Positions 34,555-44,308 are shown, counted from the stretch's first letter. The stretch: 64,000 nucleotides of DNA from Methylobacterium nonmethylotrophicum (GCF_004745635.1 NZ_SRLB01000021.1:54027-118026), one strand, 5' to 3'. Program-made: numbers and translations. The notes: generated by a model not told the origin, from the letters alone.

Positions 34555-37500
34555 ATGACGCCCGTCTCCTCGCAGCTCGAGCCGAAGCTTCTCCTCAAGA
34601 GCCTCCGCGCCTTCAGGAGGGGGGACTTCTCGACCCGCCTTCCCCTCGACCTGACGGGGATCGACGGCGAGATCGCCGAGGCGTTCAACGACATCGTCGA
34701 GCTGAACCAGGGGCTCGCGCGCGAGCTCGACCGCGTGGCGCGCACCGTCGGCAAGGACGGGAGGATCGGCGAGCGCGGCAAGCTGCCGGCGGCGACGGGC
34801 GGCTGGGTCGAATGCGTCGATTCGGTCAACGCGATGATCGGCGACCTCGTCCAGCCGACCACGGAGGTCGCCCGGGTGATCGGCGCGGTGGCCAAGGGCG
34901 ATCTCGGCCAGACCATGCAGCTCGAGATCGAGGGCCGCCCGCTCCGGGGCGAGTTCCTGCGGATCGGCAAGGTCGTCAACACGATGGTGGACCAGCTGAA
35001 CTCCTTCGCGTCGGAGGTGACGCGCGTGGCCCGCGAGGTCGGCTCGGAGGGCAAGCTCGGCGGCCAGGCGCAGGTGAAGGGCGTCGGCGGGACCTGGAAA
35101 GACCTGACCGACAACGTGAACCTGATGGCGGCGAACCTGACCGGGCAGGTGCGCAACATCGCCGACGTCACCACGGCGGTGGCGCGCGGCGATCTCTCGA
35201 AGAAGATCACGGTCGACGTCAAGGGCGAGATCCTGGAGCTGAAGAACACCATCAACACCATGGTGGACCAGCTCAACTCCTTCGCCTCGGAGGTGACCCG
35301 CGTCGCCAAGGAGGTCGGCACGGAAGGCAAGCTCGGCGGCCAGGCGCAGGTGAAGGGCGTCGGCGGCGTCTGGGCGGATCTCACCGACAACGTGAACATG
35401 ATGGCCGAGAACCTGACCGGCCAGGTGCGCAACATCGCCGAGGTCACGACCGCGGTCGCCCGCGGCGACCTGTCGAAGAAGATCACCGTCGACGTCAAGG
35501 GCGAGATCCTGGCGCTCAAGCTGACCATCAACACGATGGTGGACCAGCTCAACTCCTTCGCCTCGGAAGTCACGCGCGTGGCCCGCGAGGTCGGCACGGA
35601 GGGCAAGCTCGGCGGTCAGGCGCAGGTCGAGGGCGTCGGCGGGACCTGGAAGGACCTGACCGACAACGTCAACATGATGGCGGCGAACCTGACCGGCCAG
35701 GTGCGCAACATCGCCGACGTCACCACGGCGGTGGCGAACGGCGACCTCTCGAAGAAGATCACCGTCGACGTCAAGGGCGAGATCCTGGAGCTGAAGAACA
35801 CCATCAACACCATGGTGGACCAGCTCAACTCCTTCGCCTCGGAGGTGACCCGCGTCGCCAAGGAGGTCGGCTCGGAGGGCAAGCTCGGCGGCCAAGCCCG
35901 GGTCGAGGGCGTCGCCGGCACCTGGGCCGACCTCACCAACAACGTGAACCTGATGGCCGAGAACCTGACCGGCCAGGTGCGCAACATCGCCGACGTGACC
36001 ACGGCGGTCGCCAACGGCGATTTGTCGAAGAAGATCACCGTCGACGTGCGCGGCGAGATCCTGGAGCTGAAATCCACCATCAACACCATGGTGGACCAGC
36101 TCAACTCCTTCGCCTCGGAGGTGACGCGCGTCGCCCGCGAGGTCGGCACGGAAGGCAAGCTCGGCGGCCAGGCCGAGGTGAAGGGCGTCGGCGGCGTCTG
36201 GAAGGGCCTCACCGACAACGTGAACATGATGGCGGCGAACCTGACGGGTCAGGTGCGCAACATCGCCGAGGTCACGACTGCGGTGGCCAACGGCGACCTG
36301 TCGAAGAAGATCACCGTCGCGGTCGAGGGCGAGATCCTGGAGCTGAAATCCACCATCAACACCATGGTGGACCAGCTCAACTCCTTCGCTTCGGAGGTGA
36401 CGCGCGTCGCCCGCGAGGTCGGCATCGAAGGCAAGCTCGGCGGCCAGGCCCAGGTGCGCGGGGTCGGCGGAACCTGGAAGGATCTGACCGACAACGTGAA
36501 CATGATGGCCGCCAACCTCACCGGCCAGGTCCGCAACATCGCCGAGGTCACGACCGCGGTGGCCAACGGCGACCTGTCGAAGAAGATCACCGTCGACGTG
36601 CGCGGCGAGATCCTGGAGCTGAAATCCACCATCAACACCATGGTGGACCAGCTCAACTCCTTCGCCTCGGAGGTGACGCGCGTCGCCCGCGAGGTCGGCA
36701 CGGAAGGCAAGCTCGGCGGCCAGGCCCAGGTCAAGGGCGTCGGCGGCACCTGGAAGGACCTCACCGACAACGTGAACATGATGGCCGCCAACCTGACGGG
36801 TCAGGTGCGCGGCATCGCCAGCGTCGTGACGGCGGTGGCGCAGGGCGACCTCAAGCGCAAGCTCTCAGTCGACGCCAAGGGCGAGATCGCGGCGCTCGCC
36901 AACACCGTCAACGAGATGATCGAGACGCTCGCGACCTTCGCCGATCAGGTCACGAACGTCGCCCGCGAGGTGGGCGTCGAAGGCAAGCTCGGCGGCCAGG
37001 CGCGGGTGCCGGGCGCCGCCGGCCTGTGGCGCGACCTCACCGACAACGTCAACCAGCTGGCGGCGAACCTGACCACCCAGGTGCGCGCCATCGCGGAGGT
37101 GGCGACCGCGGTGACGAAGGGCGACCTCGCGCGCTCGATCGCCGTCGAGGCCTCGGGCGAGGTCGCGGCGCTCAAGGACACGATCAATGAGATGATCCGC
37201 AACCTGCGGGACACGACGTTGAAGAACGCCGAGCAGGACTGGCTCAAGACCAACCTCGCCAAGTTCACCCGCATGCTGCAGGGCGAGCGCGACCTCGCCA
37301 CCGTCTCGAACCTGATCCTGTCCGAGATCGCGCCGCTGGTGAACGCCCAGCGCGGCGTGTTCTACATGGTCGAGGAGGACGCCGGCGAGCCGATCCTCGA
37401 CCTCGTGGCGAGCTACGCCTTCACCGAGCGCAAGAACCTCTCCAACCGCTACCGCCTGCGCCAGGGCCTCGTCGGGCAATGCGCCTACGAGAAGAAGCGC

Positions 37501-40092
37501 ATCCTGCTCACCAACGTACCGGGCGACTACGTCACCATCGGCTCGGCGCTCGGCGAGGCGACGCCGCTCAACATCATCGTGCTGCCGGTCTTGTTCGAGC
37601 AGGAGGTGCGCGCGGTGATCGAGCTCGCCTCGTTCAACCGGTTCAGCGAGACGCACCAGTCCTTCCTCGACCAGCTCACCGAGTCGATCGGGATCGTGCT
37701 GAACACGATCGCGGCGAACATGCGCACCGAAGGCCTCCTCAAGCAGTCGCAGCTGCTCACGGGCGAGCTGCAGAGCCGCCAGGAGGAGCTGAAGAAGACC
37801 AACGACCGCCTGGAGCTCCAGGCCGCCTCGCTCCAGCAATCCGAGGACCTGCTCAAGAGTCAGCGCGAGCGCCTGCAGCAGACCAACGAGGAGCTTGAGG
37901 AGAAGGCGCGGCTGCTCGAGATCCAGAAGCGCGAGGTCGAGGGCAAGAACCGCGAGGTCTCGGTCGCCAAGACGGCGCTCGAGGAGAAGGCCGAGCAGCT
38001 GAGCCTGACCTCGCGCTACAAGTCGCAGTTCCTGGCCAACATGAGCCACGAGCTGCGCACACCGCTCAACAGCCTCCTGATCCTCTCCAAGCTCCTGTCG
38101 GAGAACCGCGACGGCAACCTGACCGACAAGCAGCGCGAATTCGCCAAGACCATCAACGCGGCCGGCACCGACCTCCTGTCGCTCATCAACGACATCCTCG
38201 ACCTGTCGAAGATCGAATCCGGCACGGTGTCGCTCGAGATCGGCGATATCGCGCTGCAGGAACTCGTCGAGAACCTCGACCGGACCTTCCGCCAGGTCGC
38301 CGAGGAGCGCCACCTCGCCTTCGCGATCGAGGTCGCGCCGGGCCTGCCGCGCTCCGTCCGCACCGATTCGAAGCGGCTGCAGCAGGTGCTGCGCAACCTC
38401 CTCTCGAATGCCTTCAAGTTCACCGAGAAGGGCAGCGTCTCCCTGAGGATCGGCTCGGCGGAGGGCACGCCGCTGCGCGCCGGGAGCCGCTGGATGGCGA
38501 TGTCGGTCATCGATACCGGAATCGGCATCGCCGAGGACAAGCAGCGCATCATCTTCGAGGCGTTCCAGCAGGCCGACGGGACCACGAGCCGCAAGTACGG
38601 CGGCACGGGCCTCGGCCTCGCGATCAGCCGCGAGATCGCGCGCCTGCTCGGCGGCGAGATCGTGGTGGAGAGCCGCGTCGGCGCCGGCAGCACCTTCACG
38701 CTGTTCCTGCCCTGCGAGCCGCCGGTCCAGGCGGCGACGGGCCGCGCGCCGGACGGAGCGGAGGCGAACGGGACCTCGGGGCCGATGGGACGCCAGCCCA
38801 ACGCCGCGATGGCGCTCTCGTCCTCGGCCGACGACCGCCACGCGATCCATGCGGGCGATCACATCGTGCTCATCGTCGAGGACGACGCGATGTTCGCCTC
38901 GGTGCTGCTGGAGCTCGCCCGCGAGCGCGGGTTCAAGGGCCTGATCGCGCAGGACGGCGCCGGCGCGCTGAGCCTCGCCCACCGCTTCAAGCCGCACGCC
39001 ATCACCCTCGATATCGGCCTGCCCGACATGGACGGCTGGGCGCTGCTCGACCTGCTCAAGAACGATCCCCGCACCCGGCACATCCCGATCCACGTGATCT
39101 CCGTCAACGACGAGAAGAAGCGCGGGCTGCGCGCCGGCGCCTTCGGCTTCCTGGAGAAGCCGGTCGACCGGGAGGGCCTGATGCGGGCGCTGGAGCGGTC
39201 GAAGGACTTCATCACCCGGCCGGTGCGCAACCTCCTGCTCGTCGAGGACGACGAGAACCAGCGCGCGAGCATCGCGGCGCTGCTGGGCGAGGAGGACGTC
39301 AAGATTTTCGCGGTCGGCACCGCAGCCGCCGCCCTGGAGGCGGTGACGGGCGGGCGCTTCGACTGCGCGATCGTCGATCTCGGCCTGCCCGATCTCGGCG
39401 GGGCCGAGCTGATCGAGCAGATCCGCGCCTCCCAGGACGGGGAGGAGCTGCCGATCATCGTCTATACCGGCCGGGAGCTGACGGCGGCCGAGGAGCAGCA
39501 GCTCCGGCACACCGCCTCGACCATCATCCTCAAGGACACCCGCTCGTCCGAGCGGCTCCTCGACGAGACCGCCCTGTTCCTGCACCGGGCGATCGGCAAT
39601 GTGCGGCCGGAGGACCAGATCATCGTCGAGGGCCAGGACACCGCGACCCTGCAGGGCTGCCAGATCATCCTGGTCGACGACGATCTGCGCAACATCTTCT
39701 CGCTGACGAGTGCGCTCGAGCAGCACGGGCTCGCGGTGCTGTTCGCCGAGAACGGGCAGGCCGGCATCGACCTCCTCACCGCCAACCCGACGGTCGACGC
39801 GATGCTGATCGACATCATGATGCCGGGGATGGACGGCTACGAGACGATCCGGGCGATCCGGGCGATGCCCGCCTTCCGCCGCCTGCCGCTCATCGCCGTC
39901 ACCGCGAAGGCGATGAAGGGCGATCGCGAGAAGTGCATCGAGGCCGGCGCCTCCGACTACGTCTCGAAGCCGGTCGACGTCGACCAGCTCCTCGCCGCGC
40001 TCCGGGTCCAGCTGGAGCGGCGCGGCACGGTGCAGAACGGCGCGGCCGTGATCAGGGAGGGCGCGCGGGCACCGGCGCAGGAGACGCTGTGA
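34555..40092 (+). CDS. Giant cytosolic hybrid histidine kinase with eight HAMP-type repeats and three receivers
   Basis: 1845 residues from the ATG at 34555. After ~140 residues related to the repeats come seven nearly identical 92-residue units (starts near 142, 234, 326, 418, 510, 602, 694; consensus NTMVDQLNSFASEVTRVARE ... VTTAVANGDLSKKITVDV) and a divergent eighth (to ~877). A GAF domain (~905-1050), a long coiled coil (~1060-1155), HisKA with His1165 in MSHELRTPLNS, HATPase (~1275-1395) and receivers near 1437, 1559 and 1703 (phospho-Asp contexts LDIGLPDMDGW, VDLGLPDLGG, IDIMMPGMDGYE) follow. No membrane span. Similar HAMP arrays occur in fungal group III (Nik1/Os1) osmosensing kinases. 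It overlaps the next kinase gene by 4 bases. Confidence 0.93.
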   Translation: MTPVSSQLEPKLLLKSLRAFRRGDFSTRLPLDLTGIDGEIAEAFNDIVELNQGLARELDRVARTVGKDGRIGERGKLPAATGGWVECVDSVNAMIGDLVQPTTEVARVIGAVAKGDLGQTMQLEIEGRPLRGEFLRIGKVVNTMVDQLNSFASEVTRVAREVGSEGKLGGQAQVKGVGGTWKDLTDNVNLMAANLTGQVRNIADVTTAVARGDLSKKITVDVKGEILELKNTINTMVDQLNSFASEVTRVAKEVGTEGKLGGQAQVKGVGGVWADLTDNVNMMAENLTGQVRNIAEVTTAVARGDLSKKITVDVKGEILALKLTINTMVDQLNSFASEVTRVAREVGTEGKLGGQAQVEGVGGTWKDLTDNVNMMAANLTGQVRNIADVTTAVANGDLSKKITVDVKGEILELKNTINTMVDQLNSFASEVTRVAKEVGSEGKLGGQARVEGVAGTWADLTNNVNLMAENLTGQVRNIADVTTAVANGDLSKKITVDVRGEILELKSTINTMVDQLNSFASEVTRVAREVGTEGKLGGQAEVKGVGGVWKGLTDNVNMMAANLTGQVRNIAEVTTAVANGDLSKKITVAVEGEILELKSTINTMVDQLNSFASEVTRVAREVGIEGKLGGQAQVRGVGGTWKDLTDNVNMMAANLTGQVRNIAEVTTAVANGDLSKKITVDVRGEILELKSTINTMVDQLNSFASEVTRVAREVGTEGKLGGQAQVKGVGGTWKDLTDNVNMMAANLTGQVRGIASVVTAVAQGDLKRKLSVDAKGEIAALANTVNEMIETLATFADQVTNVAREVGVEGKLGGQARVPGAAGLWRDLTDNVNQLAANLTTQVRAIAEVATAVTKGDLARSIAVEASGEVAALKDTINEMIRNLRDTTLKNAEQDWLKTNLAKFTRMLQGERDLATVSNLILSEIAPLVNAQRGVFYMVEEDAGEPILDLVASYAFTERKNLSNRYRLRQGLVGQCAYEKKRILLTNVPGDYVTIGSALGEATPLNIIVLPVLFEQEVRAVIELASFNRFSETHQSFLDQLTESIGIVLNTIAANMRTEGLLKQSQLLTGELQSRQEELKKTNDRLELQAASLQQSEDLLKSQRERLQQTNEELEEKARLLEIQKREVEGKNREVSVAKTALEEKAEQLSLTSRYKSQFLANMSHELRTPLNSLLILSKLLSENRDGNLTDKQREFAKTINAAGTDLLSLINDILDLSKIESGTVSLEIGDIALQELVENLDRTFRQVAEERHLAFAIEVAPGLPRSVRTDSKRLQQVLRNLLSNAFKFTEKGSVSLRIGSAEGTPLRAGSRWMAMSVIDTGIGIAEDKQRIIFEAFQQADGTTSRKYGGTGLGLAISREIARLLGGEIVVESRVGAGSTFTLFLPCEPPVQAATGRAPDGAEANGTSGPMGRQPNAAMALSSSADDRHAIHAGDHIVLIVEDDAMFASVLLELARERGFKGLIAQDGAGALSLAHRFKPHAITLDIGLPDMDGWALLDLLKNDPRTRHIPIHVISVNDEKKRGLRAGAFGFLEKPVDREGLMRALERSKDFITRPVRNLLLVEDDENQRASIAALLGEEDVKIFAVGTAAAALEAVTGGRFDCAIVDLGLPDLGGAELIEQIRASQDGEELPIIVYTGRELTAAEEQQLRHTASTIILKDTRSSERLLDETALFLHRAIGNVRPEDQIIVEGQDTATLQGCQIILVDDDLRNIFSLTSALEQHGLAVLFAENGQAGIDLLTANPTVDAMLIDIMMPGMDGYETIRAIRAMPAFRRLPLIAVTAKAMKGDREKCIEAGASDYVSKPVDVDQLLAALRVQLERRGTVQNGAAVIREGARAPAQETL
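34978..36909 (+). repeat. Seven tandem 276-bp coding repeats
   Basis: Exact period of 276 bp (for example the AACAC(G/C)ATGGTGGACCAGCT motif at 34978, 35254, 35530 and onwards). Each unit encodes 92 residues of the HAMP array. Neighbouring copies share long stretches of identical bases with scattered differences, so the array could expand or contract by recombination. A divergent eighth unit follows at 36910. Confidence 0.92.
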
Positions 40093-42167
40093 CGGCGCGG
40101 TCCGACATCCTGGTCCCGACGGGTGACGAGGCCGGGGCTTGCCCGGCGACCGCGTCGCCCGACGCGCTCCCGATCCGCGCCAAGATCCTGATCGTCGACG
40201 ACGACCGGCGCAACCTGCTCGCCGCGTCCGAGATCCTCGCCGATCCGGCGGTCGACCTGGTCCTGGCGGATTCGCCCGAGGAGGCCCTGCGCCGGACCCT
40301 GCGGGAGGAATTCGCCCTGATCCTGCTCGACGTGCAGATGCCGCGCATGGACGGCTACGAGGTCGCCGCCCTGATCCGCAGCCGCCCACGCACCTCCCGC
40401 GTCCCGATTCTGTTCCTCACCGCCCACAACAAGGACGACATGCACATCTTCCGCGGCTACTCCGCCGGCGCGGTCGATTACGTGTTCAAGCCGATCCAGC
40501 CCCTGGTGCTGAAATCGAAGGTCGACGTCTTCGTCGACCTCTTCCGCAAGACCGAGGAGATCACGCGCAAGGCGGCGGCCGAGAAGCAGCTGCTGCTCGA
40601 GAACCTGCGCGTGCGCGGCGAGAAGCTGGAGGCAGAGCAGGCCCTGCGCCGGCGCGAGGAGCATCAGGCCGCCGTCCTGCGGGGCTTGCCGATCGCGCTC
40701 TACACCTCGCCCGTCGGGGGCGAGGACCGGCGGCTCCACTTCACCAACGACAGCATCGAGCGCATCACCGGCTTCTCGCGCAGCACCTTCGCGACCTCCG
40801 GTCTCTGGGAGTCGCGCCTCGACCCCGAGGACAGCGAGCGCGTGCTGCGGGAGCTGAGCAGCGTGGCGGAGGCCGGCGCGGTCGCTCTCGAATATCGCTG
40901 GCGCAACGCCGACGGCGCGGAGCGGCACATCCTCGACCAGGTCGTGGTCAAGAGCGGCGAGGACGGGGCTCCGGCCGAGCTGTTCGGGATGTGGTTCGAC
41001 GTGACCGAGCGCAAGGAGCTGGAGCTCAGCCTGCAGCACGCCTCGAAGCTGGAGGCGGTCGGCCGCCTGACCGGGGGCATCGCCCACGATTTCAACAACA
41101 TGCTGAGCATCGTGATCGGCAACCTCGACCTCGCGAAAAACTCGCTCAAGGGCAACGAGACGGCGCTTCGCCGGGTCGAGAACGCCATCGAGGGCGCGCA
41201 TCGCTGCGCCGAACTGACCGGCCGCCTGCTCGCCTTCTCCCGGCGCTCGCCGCTGCAGCCCCGGGCCCTGGATTTCGCCGTCTTCATGCCGGGCCTGGTC
41301 AAGCTCCTGGCGCGCACGCTCGGCGAGCGGATCGCGATCTCGGCCGAATTCGAGGGCGAACTGCCCGAGATCTGCGTCGACCACGCCCAGTTCGAGGCGG
41401 CCCTCATTAACCTCGCGGTCAATGCGCGGGACGCGATGCCGGAGGGCGGCACGCTCTGCATCCGGGTCCAGGGTCGCGACGCCCCGGCCCGGGACGGGGC
41501 CGAGGGCACGCGCTGCGTCGACGTCATCGTCACCGATACCGGCACCGGAATGCCGCCGGCGGTCCTCGCGCGGGTGTTCGAGCCGTTCTTCACCACGAAG
41601 GAGGCCGGCAAGGGCACCGGCCTCGGGCTGAGCATGGTGTACGGCTTCGTGCAGCAGAGCGGCGGGACCATCACGGTCGACAGCAATCCGGGCCAGGGCA
41701 CGCGCTTCGTCGTCACGCTGCCCGCCCTCGACCGGACGAGCGTCGTCCCGGAGGCCGCCGAGCGACCCGCCTCCGCCGAGGCGGCAGACGCCGTGAACGG
41801 GGCCGGCAAGGTCGTCCTCGTCGTCGAGGACGACGCCGACGTCCGTTCCACCATCACGGCGACCCTCGAGGCGCTCGCCTTCACGGTGCTGAGCGCACAG
41901 GACGGCCACGAGGCCCTGCGCATCCTGGAGCGCGAGCGCAACATCGCTCTCGTCTTCAGCGACGTGAACATGCCGGGCACGATGACCGGCATCGATCTCG
42001 GACGCGTCATCCGCCGGCAATGGCCGCAGATGCCGATCCTGCTGACCTCGGGCTATCTTCAGGAGAACCAGGATGCGAGCGAATTCGACCTGCTGTTCAA
42101 GCCCTACCGGACGGACGAGCTGATCGACGTCCTGAGAACGTCGCTGGACAGCGTCCGGGCGGCGTGA
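40089..42167 (+). CDS. Hybrid histidine kinase: receiver-PAS-HisKA-HATPase-receiver
   Basis: 692 residues from a GTG that overlaps the previous stop (GTGA). N-terminal receiver (~31-150, KILIVDDDRRN, phospho-Asp in LILLDVQMPRMDGYE, Lys in YVFKPI), a coiled linker, PAS (~200-330), HisKA with His in GGIAHDFNNML (~333), HATPase (~430-560, FEPFFTTKEAGKGTGLGLSM) and a C-terminal receiver (~578-690, VVLVVEDDADVRS). The coupling with the giant kinase suggests they form one phosphorelay, the N-terminal receiver possibly accepting phosphate from it. Confidence 0.9.
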   Translation: MTARSDILVPTGDEAGACPATASPDALPIRAKILIVDDDRRNLLAASEILADPAVDLVLADSPEEALRRTLREEFALILLDVQMPRMDGYEVAALIRSRPRTSRVPILFLTAHNKDDMHIFRGYSAGAVDYVFKPIQPLVLKSKVDVFVDLFRKTEEITRKAAAEKQLLLENLRVRGEKLEAEQALRRREEHQAAVLRGLPIALYTSPVGGEDRRLHFTNDSIERITGFSRSTFATSGLWESRLDPEDSERVLRELSSVAEAGAVALEYRWRNADGAERHILDQVVVKSGEDGAPAELFGMWFDVTERKELELSLQHASKLEAVGRLTGGIAHDFNNMLSIVIGNLDLAKNSLKGNETALRRVENAIEGAHRCAELTGRLLAFSRRSPLQPRALDFAVFMPGLVKLLARTLGERIAISAEFEGELPEICVDHAQFEAALINLAVNARDAMPEGGTLCIRVQGRDAPARDGAEGTRCVDVIVTDTGTGMPPAVLARVFEPFFTTKEAGKGTGLGLSMVYGFVQQSGGTITVDSNPGQGTRFVVTLPALDRTSVVPEAAERPASAEAADAVNGAGKVVLVVEDDADVRSTITATLEALAFTVLSAQDGHEALRILERERNIALVFSDVNMPGTMTGIDLGRVIRRQWPQMPILLTSGYLQENQDASEFDLLFKPYRTDELIDVLRTSLDSVRAA

Positions 42168-42391
42168 CGCCGCTCGGACGCCGCCTCGGTCGCGGATTGC
42201 GGGCGGCCCGGCCGCGCCGTCGCGCCCCGGCTCGCCGCGCCGGACCGGTTTCCTGCGACGCCGATGCCCAAGAAGAACGGCATGGCGCAATCCTGCTTGG
42301 GCTCTTGTTTTTGCATCATGTTCGCCGCCGGACCGGTGACCGCTTCGGCACCGGTCGTTCGCGACCGGCGGAATGATGCCTGGATCCGCCC

Positions 42392-43168
42392 CTACCCCTC
42401 CACCACCAGCTCCACCCGGTCCGCCGCGAACAGGCTGCGGGTCGCCTGGATCGGCACGCCGGCCGCGTCGACGTTGACGCTGGTGATCACGATCAGGACG
42501 CGACCCGGTGCGAGGTCGAGGCGGGCGCCCTCGTCGGCGGAGGCGGGGCGGGCGCCGATGCGGGTCGACAGACGGGTGTAGTCGGCGACGCCGTACTCGG
42601 CATAGGCGCCGGTGAGGGAGCCGAGCGCCGCATAGGCCTGGTCCAGCCCGGCAAAGCGCGGCAGCGGCAGGCAGGTGCGGGCGGTCGAGAGCGGCGTGCC
42701 GTCGGCGCGGTGGACGGTCTGGAGCTCGAGCATCGGGTCCCCGGGCGCGATCCCCAGGGCCTCCGCGGTGGCCGGATCGGCCGGCACGGTCTCGGTGCCG
42801 ATGAGGTCGCCCCAGGCCTCGCGGCCGGCCCGGCTGACGATCTCCGAGAAGCGGGTGCGCCGGCCGATCGGATAGGCGAGCCGCGGCGTCTCCACGAAGG
42901 TGCCGCGCCCCTGCGTCGCCCGCACCAGCCCGCGCTCGGCGAGCGCCGCCAGCGCCCGGCGCACGGTGTGGCGATTGACCCCGTACCTTGCCGCGAGCGC
43001 CGCCTCCGTCGGCAGCTGGCTGCCGGCCGCGAGGCGCCCGGCCTCGATGTCGGCGGAAAGCCCGTCCGCGATCTGCCGCCAGGCCGCCAGGCCCTCGCCC
43101 CGTGCCAGGATCGTCACCGCACCGTCCGTCACCGTGCCGTCGCCCCACGCGCCCATACCGTCATCCAA
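42392..43168 (-). CDS. phnF: Phosphonate operon regulator PhnF (GntR/HutC family)
   Basis: 258 residues from the ATG at 43168 (a second ATG four codons later is possible). GntR helix-turn-helix at ~25-95 (QLPTEAALAARYGVNRHTVR, then TQGRGTFVE) and a C-terminal UTRA ligand domain (RTRFSEIVSRAG ... LFAADRVELVVEG). Divergent from phnG with an 8-bp-armed palindrome in the 50-bp gap. The family represses phn genes until phosphonate or phosphate starvation. Confidence 0.92.
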   Translation of the reverse strand: MDDGMGAWGDGTVTDGAVTILARGEGLAAWRQIADGLSADIEAGRLAAGSQLPTEAALAARYGVNRHTVRRALAALAERGLVRATQGRGTFVETPRLAYPIGRRTRFSEIVSRAGREAWGDLIGTETVPADPATAEALGIAPGDPMLELQTVHRADGTPLSTARTCLPLPRFAGLDQAYAALGSLTGAYAEYGVADYTRLSTRIGARPASADEGARLDLAPGRVLIVITSVNVDAAGVPIQATRSLFAADRVELVVEG

Positions 43169-43191
43169 ACTTCATTTGCCCGAGGATGGCT

Positions 43192-43215
43192 GGTTGTCTA
43201 TACCATTAGACAACC
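43192..43215. promoter_or_regulatory. PhnF operator
   Basis: GGTTGTCT-ATACCATT-AGACAACC: perfect 8-bp inverted repeat with an 8-base spacer containing TATACCA. It ends 3 bases before the first possible phnG start and lies between phnF and phnG, so PhnF binding would block both promoters. Resembles known PhnF sites (TGGTATAGACCA-like). Confidence 0.75.
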
Positions 43216-43218
43216 GAG

Positions 43219-43716
43219 ATGCCAGCGGATCCCGCGATGCCCGATCCTAGACCAGACGCAAGCGGCCCCGACGCGCCCGACCTCGCCGCCCGCCGCGCCG
43301 TGATGGGGCTCTGCGGCGAGGCCCGCCCCGAGGAGCTGCGCCGGGCGCTGACGCAGGTCGGTGCCGGCGAGGAGCCCGAGGACCTGCGCCCGCCGGAGAC
43401 CGGCCTGGTGATGACCCGCGGCCGCATCGGCGGCGACGGACGACCGTTCAATCTCGGCGAGGCGACGGTGACCCGGGCCGCGGTGCGCCTGAGCGGCGGC
43501 GAGACAGGCTTCGCCTACCATCTCGGCCGCGACCGGGCGAAGGCGCGGCTCGCCGCGACCCTCGACGCGCTCTGGCAGCGGCCGGCGCTCCGTCGCGAGA
43601 TCGAGGCGGCGCTCCTCCCCGTCGCCGCCCGCCGCGCCGCAGAGCGCGAGGCCGAGGTGCGCCGGATCGCGGCGACGCGGGTGAACTTCTTCACCATGGC
43701 CCGGGGAGAGGATTGA
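43219..43716 (+). CDS. phnG: Phosphonate C-P lyase subunit PhnG
   Basis: 165 residues from the ATG at 43219, or 159 from 43237. PhnG is a core subunit of the PhnGHIJ complex that transfers the alkyl-phosphonate to the ribose of ATP. Seen: RRAVMGLCGEARPEELRRAL, LVMTRGRIGGDGRPFNLGEA, TVTRAAVRL and the C-terminal AATRVNFFTMARGED. The first ATG nearly abuts the operator, leaving little room for a ribosome site, so the second is possible. Stop overlaps the phnH start. Confidence 0.93.
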   Translation: MPADPAMPDPRPDASGPDAPDLAARRAVMGLCGEARPEELRRALTQVGAGEEPEDLRPPETGLVMTRGRIGGDGRPFNLGEATVTRAAVRLSGGETGFAYHLGRDRAKARLAATLDALWQRPALRREIEAALLPVAARRAAEREAEVRRIAATRVNFFTMARGED

Positions 43717-44306
43717 TGCTGGCGCGCGGCTTCCACGATCCCGTCCACGAGGCCCAGGGCGTCTTCCGCGCGGTGATGGACGCGCTGGCGCGCCCGGGCA
43801 CGATCCAGGCCCTCGCCACCGACCTCGCGCCCCCGGCGCCGCTGACGCCCGAGCTCGCCGCCATTGCTCTGGCGCTGGCGGATTCCGACGCGCCGCTCTG
43901 GCTCGATGCTGCGCTCGGCGAGAACACGGCCGTGCCGGACTTCCTGCGCTTCCACACCGGCGCGCGCATCGCCGCGGTCCCGTCCGAGGCCGCCTTCGCG
44001 CTGATCGCCGATCCCGCCGCCTGCCCGGATTTCGGCGCCTTCGCGCAGGGCATGCCGGCCTATCCGGACCGCTCCGCGACCCTGGTTCTCGCCGTCTCCG
44101 GCCTCGCGGACGACGAGGGCTGGCATCTCGACGGCCCCGGCATCAAGGGCAGCGCCCGCCTGACCGCGGCGCCCCTGCCGGCCGACTTCCTCGGCCGCCT
44201 CGGGCGCAACCACGCGGCCTTCCCGCAGGGGATCGACCTGATCCTCGCCGCACCCGGCCGCCTCGCCGCGCTGCCGCGCTCCACCCGCGTCACGACCGGA
44301 GGCTGA
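43716..44306 (+). CDS. phnH: Phosphonate C-P lyase subunit PhnH
   Basis: 196 residues. PhnH is the dimeric subunit joining the C-P lyase core. Seen: GFHDPVHEAQGVFRAVMDAL, ARPGTIQALA, TGARIAAVPSEAAFALI, GPGIKGSARL, and FPQGIDLILAAPGRLAALPR. The ATG at 43716 overlaps the phnG stop by one base and follows GGGGAGAGG. Two bases separate it from phnI. Confidence 0.94.
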   Translation: MLARGFHDPVHEAQGVFRAVMDALARPGTIQALATDLAPPAPLTPELAAIALALADSDAPLWLDAALGENTAVPDFLRFHTGARIAAVPSEAAFALIADPAACPDFGAFAQGMPAYPDRSATLVLAVSGLADDEGWHLDGPGIKGSARLTAAPLPADFLGRLGRNHAAFPQGIDLILAAPGRLAALPRSTRVTTGG

Positions 44307-44308
44307 CC

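Noticed and set aside
34978..37190. Regular repeats as a possible CRISPR array
   Set aside because: The period is 276 bp, there are no unique spacers, and the whole array is one open reading frame of HAMP units.
36865..40389. 1174-codon minus-strand frame opposite the giant kinase
   Set aside because: Mirror of the coding strand without any recognisable domain; GC-rich codons on the sense strand rarely create stops on this frame.
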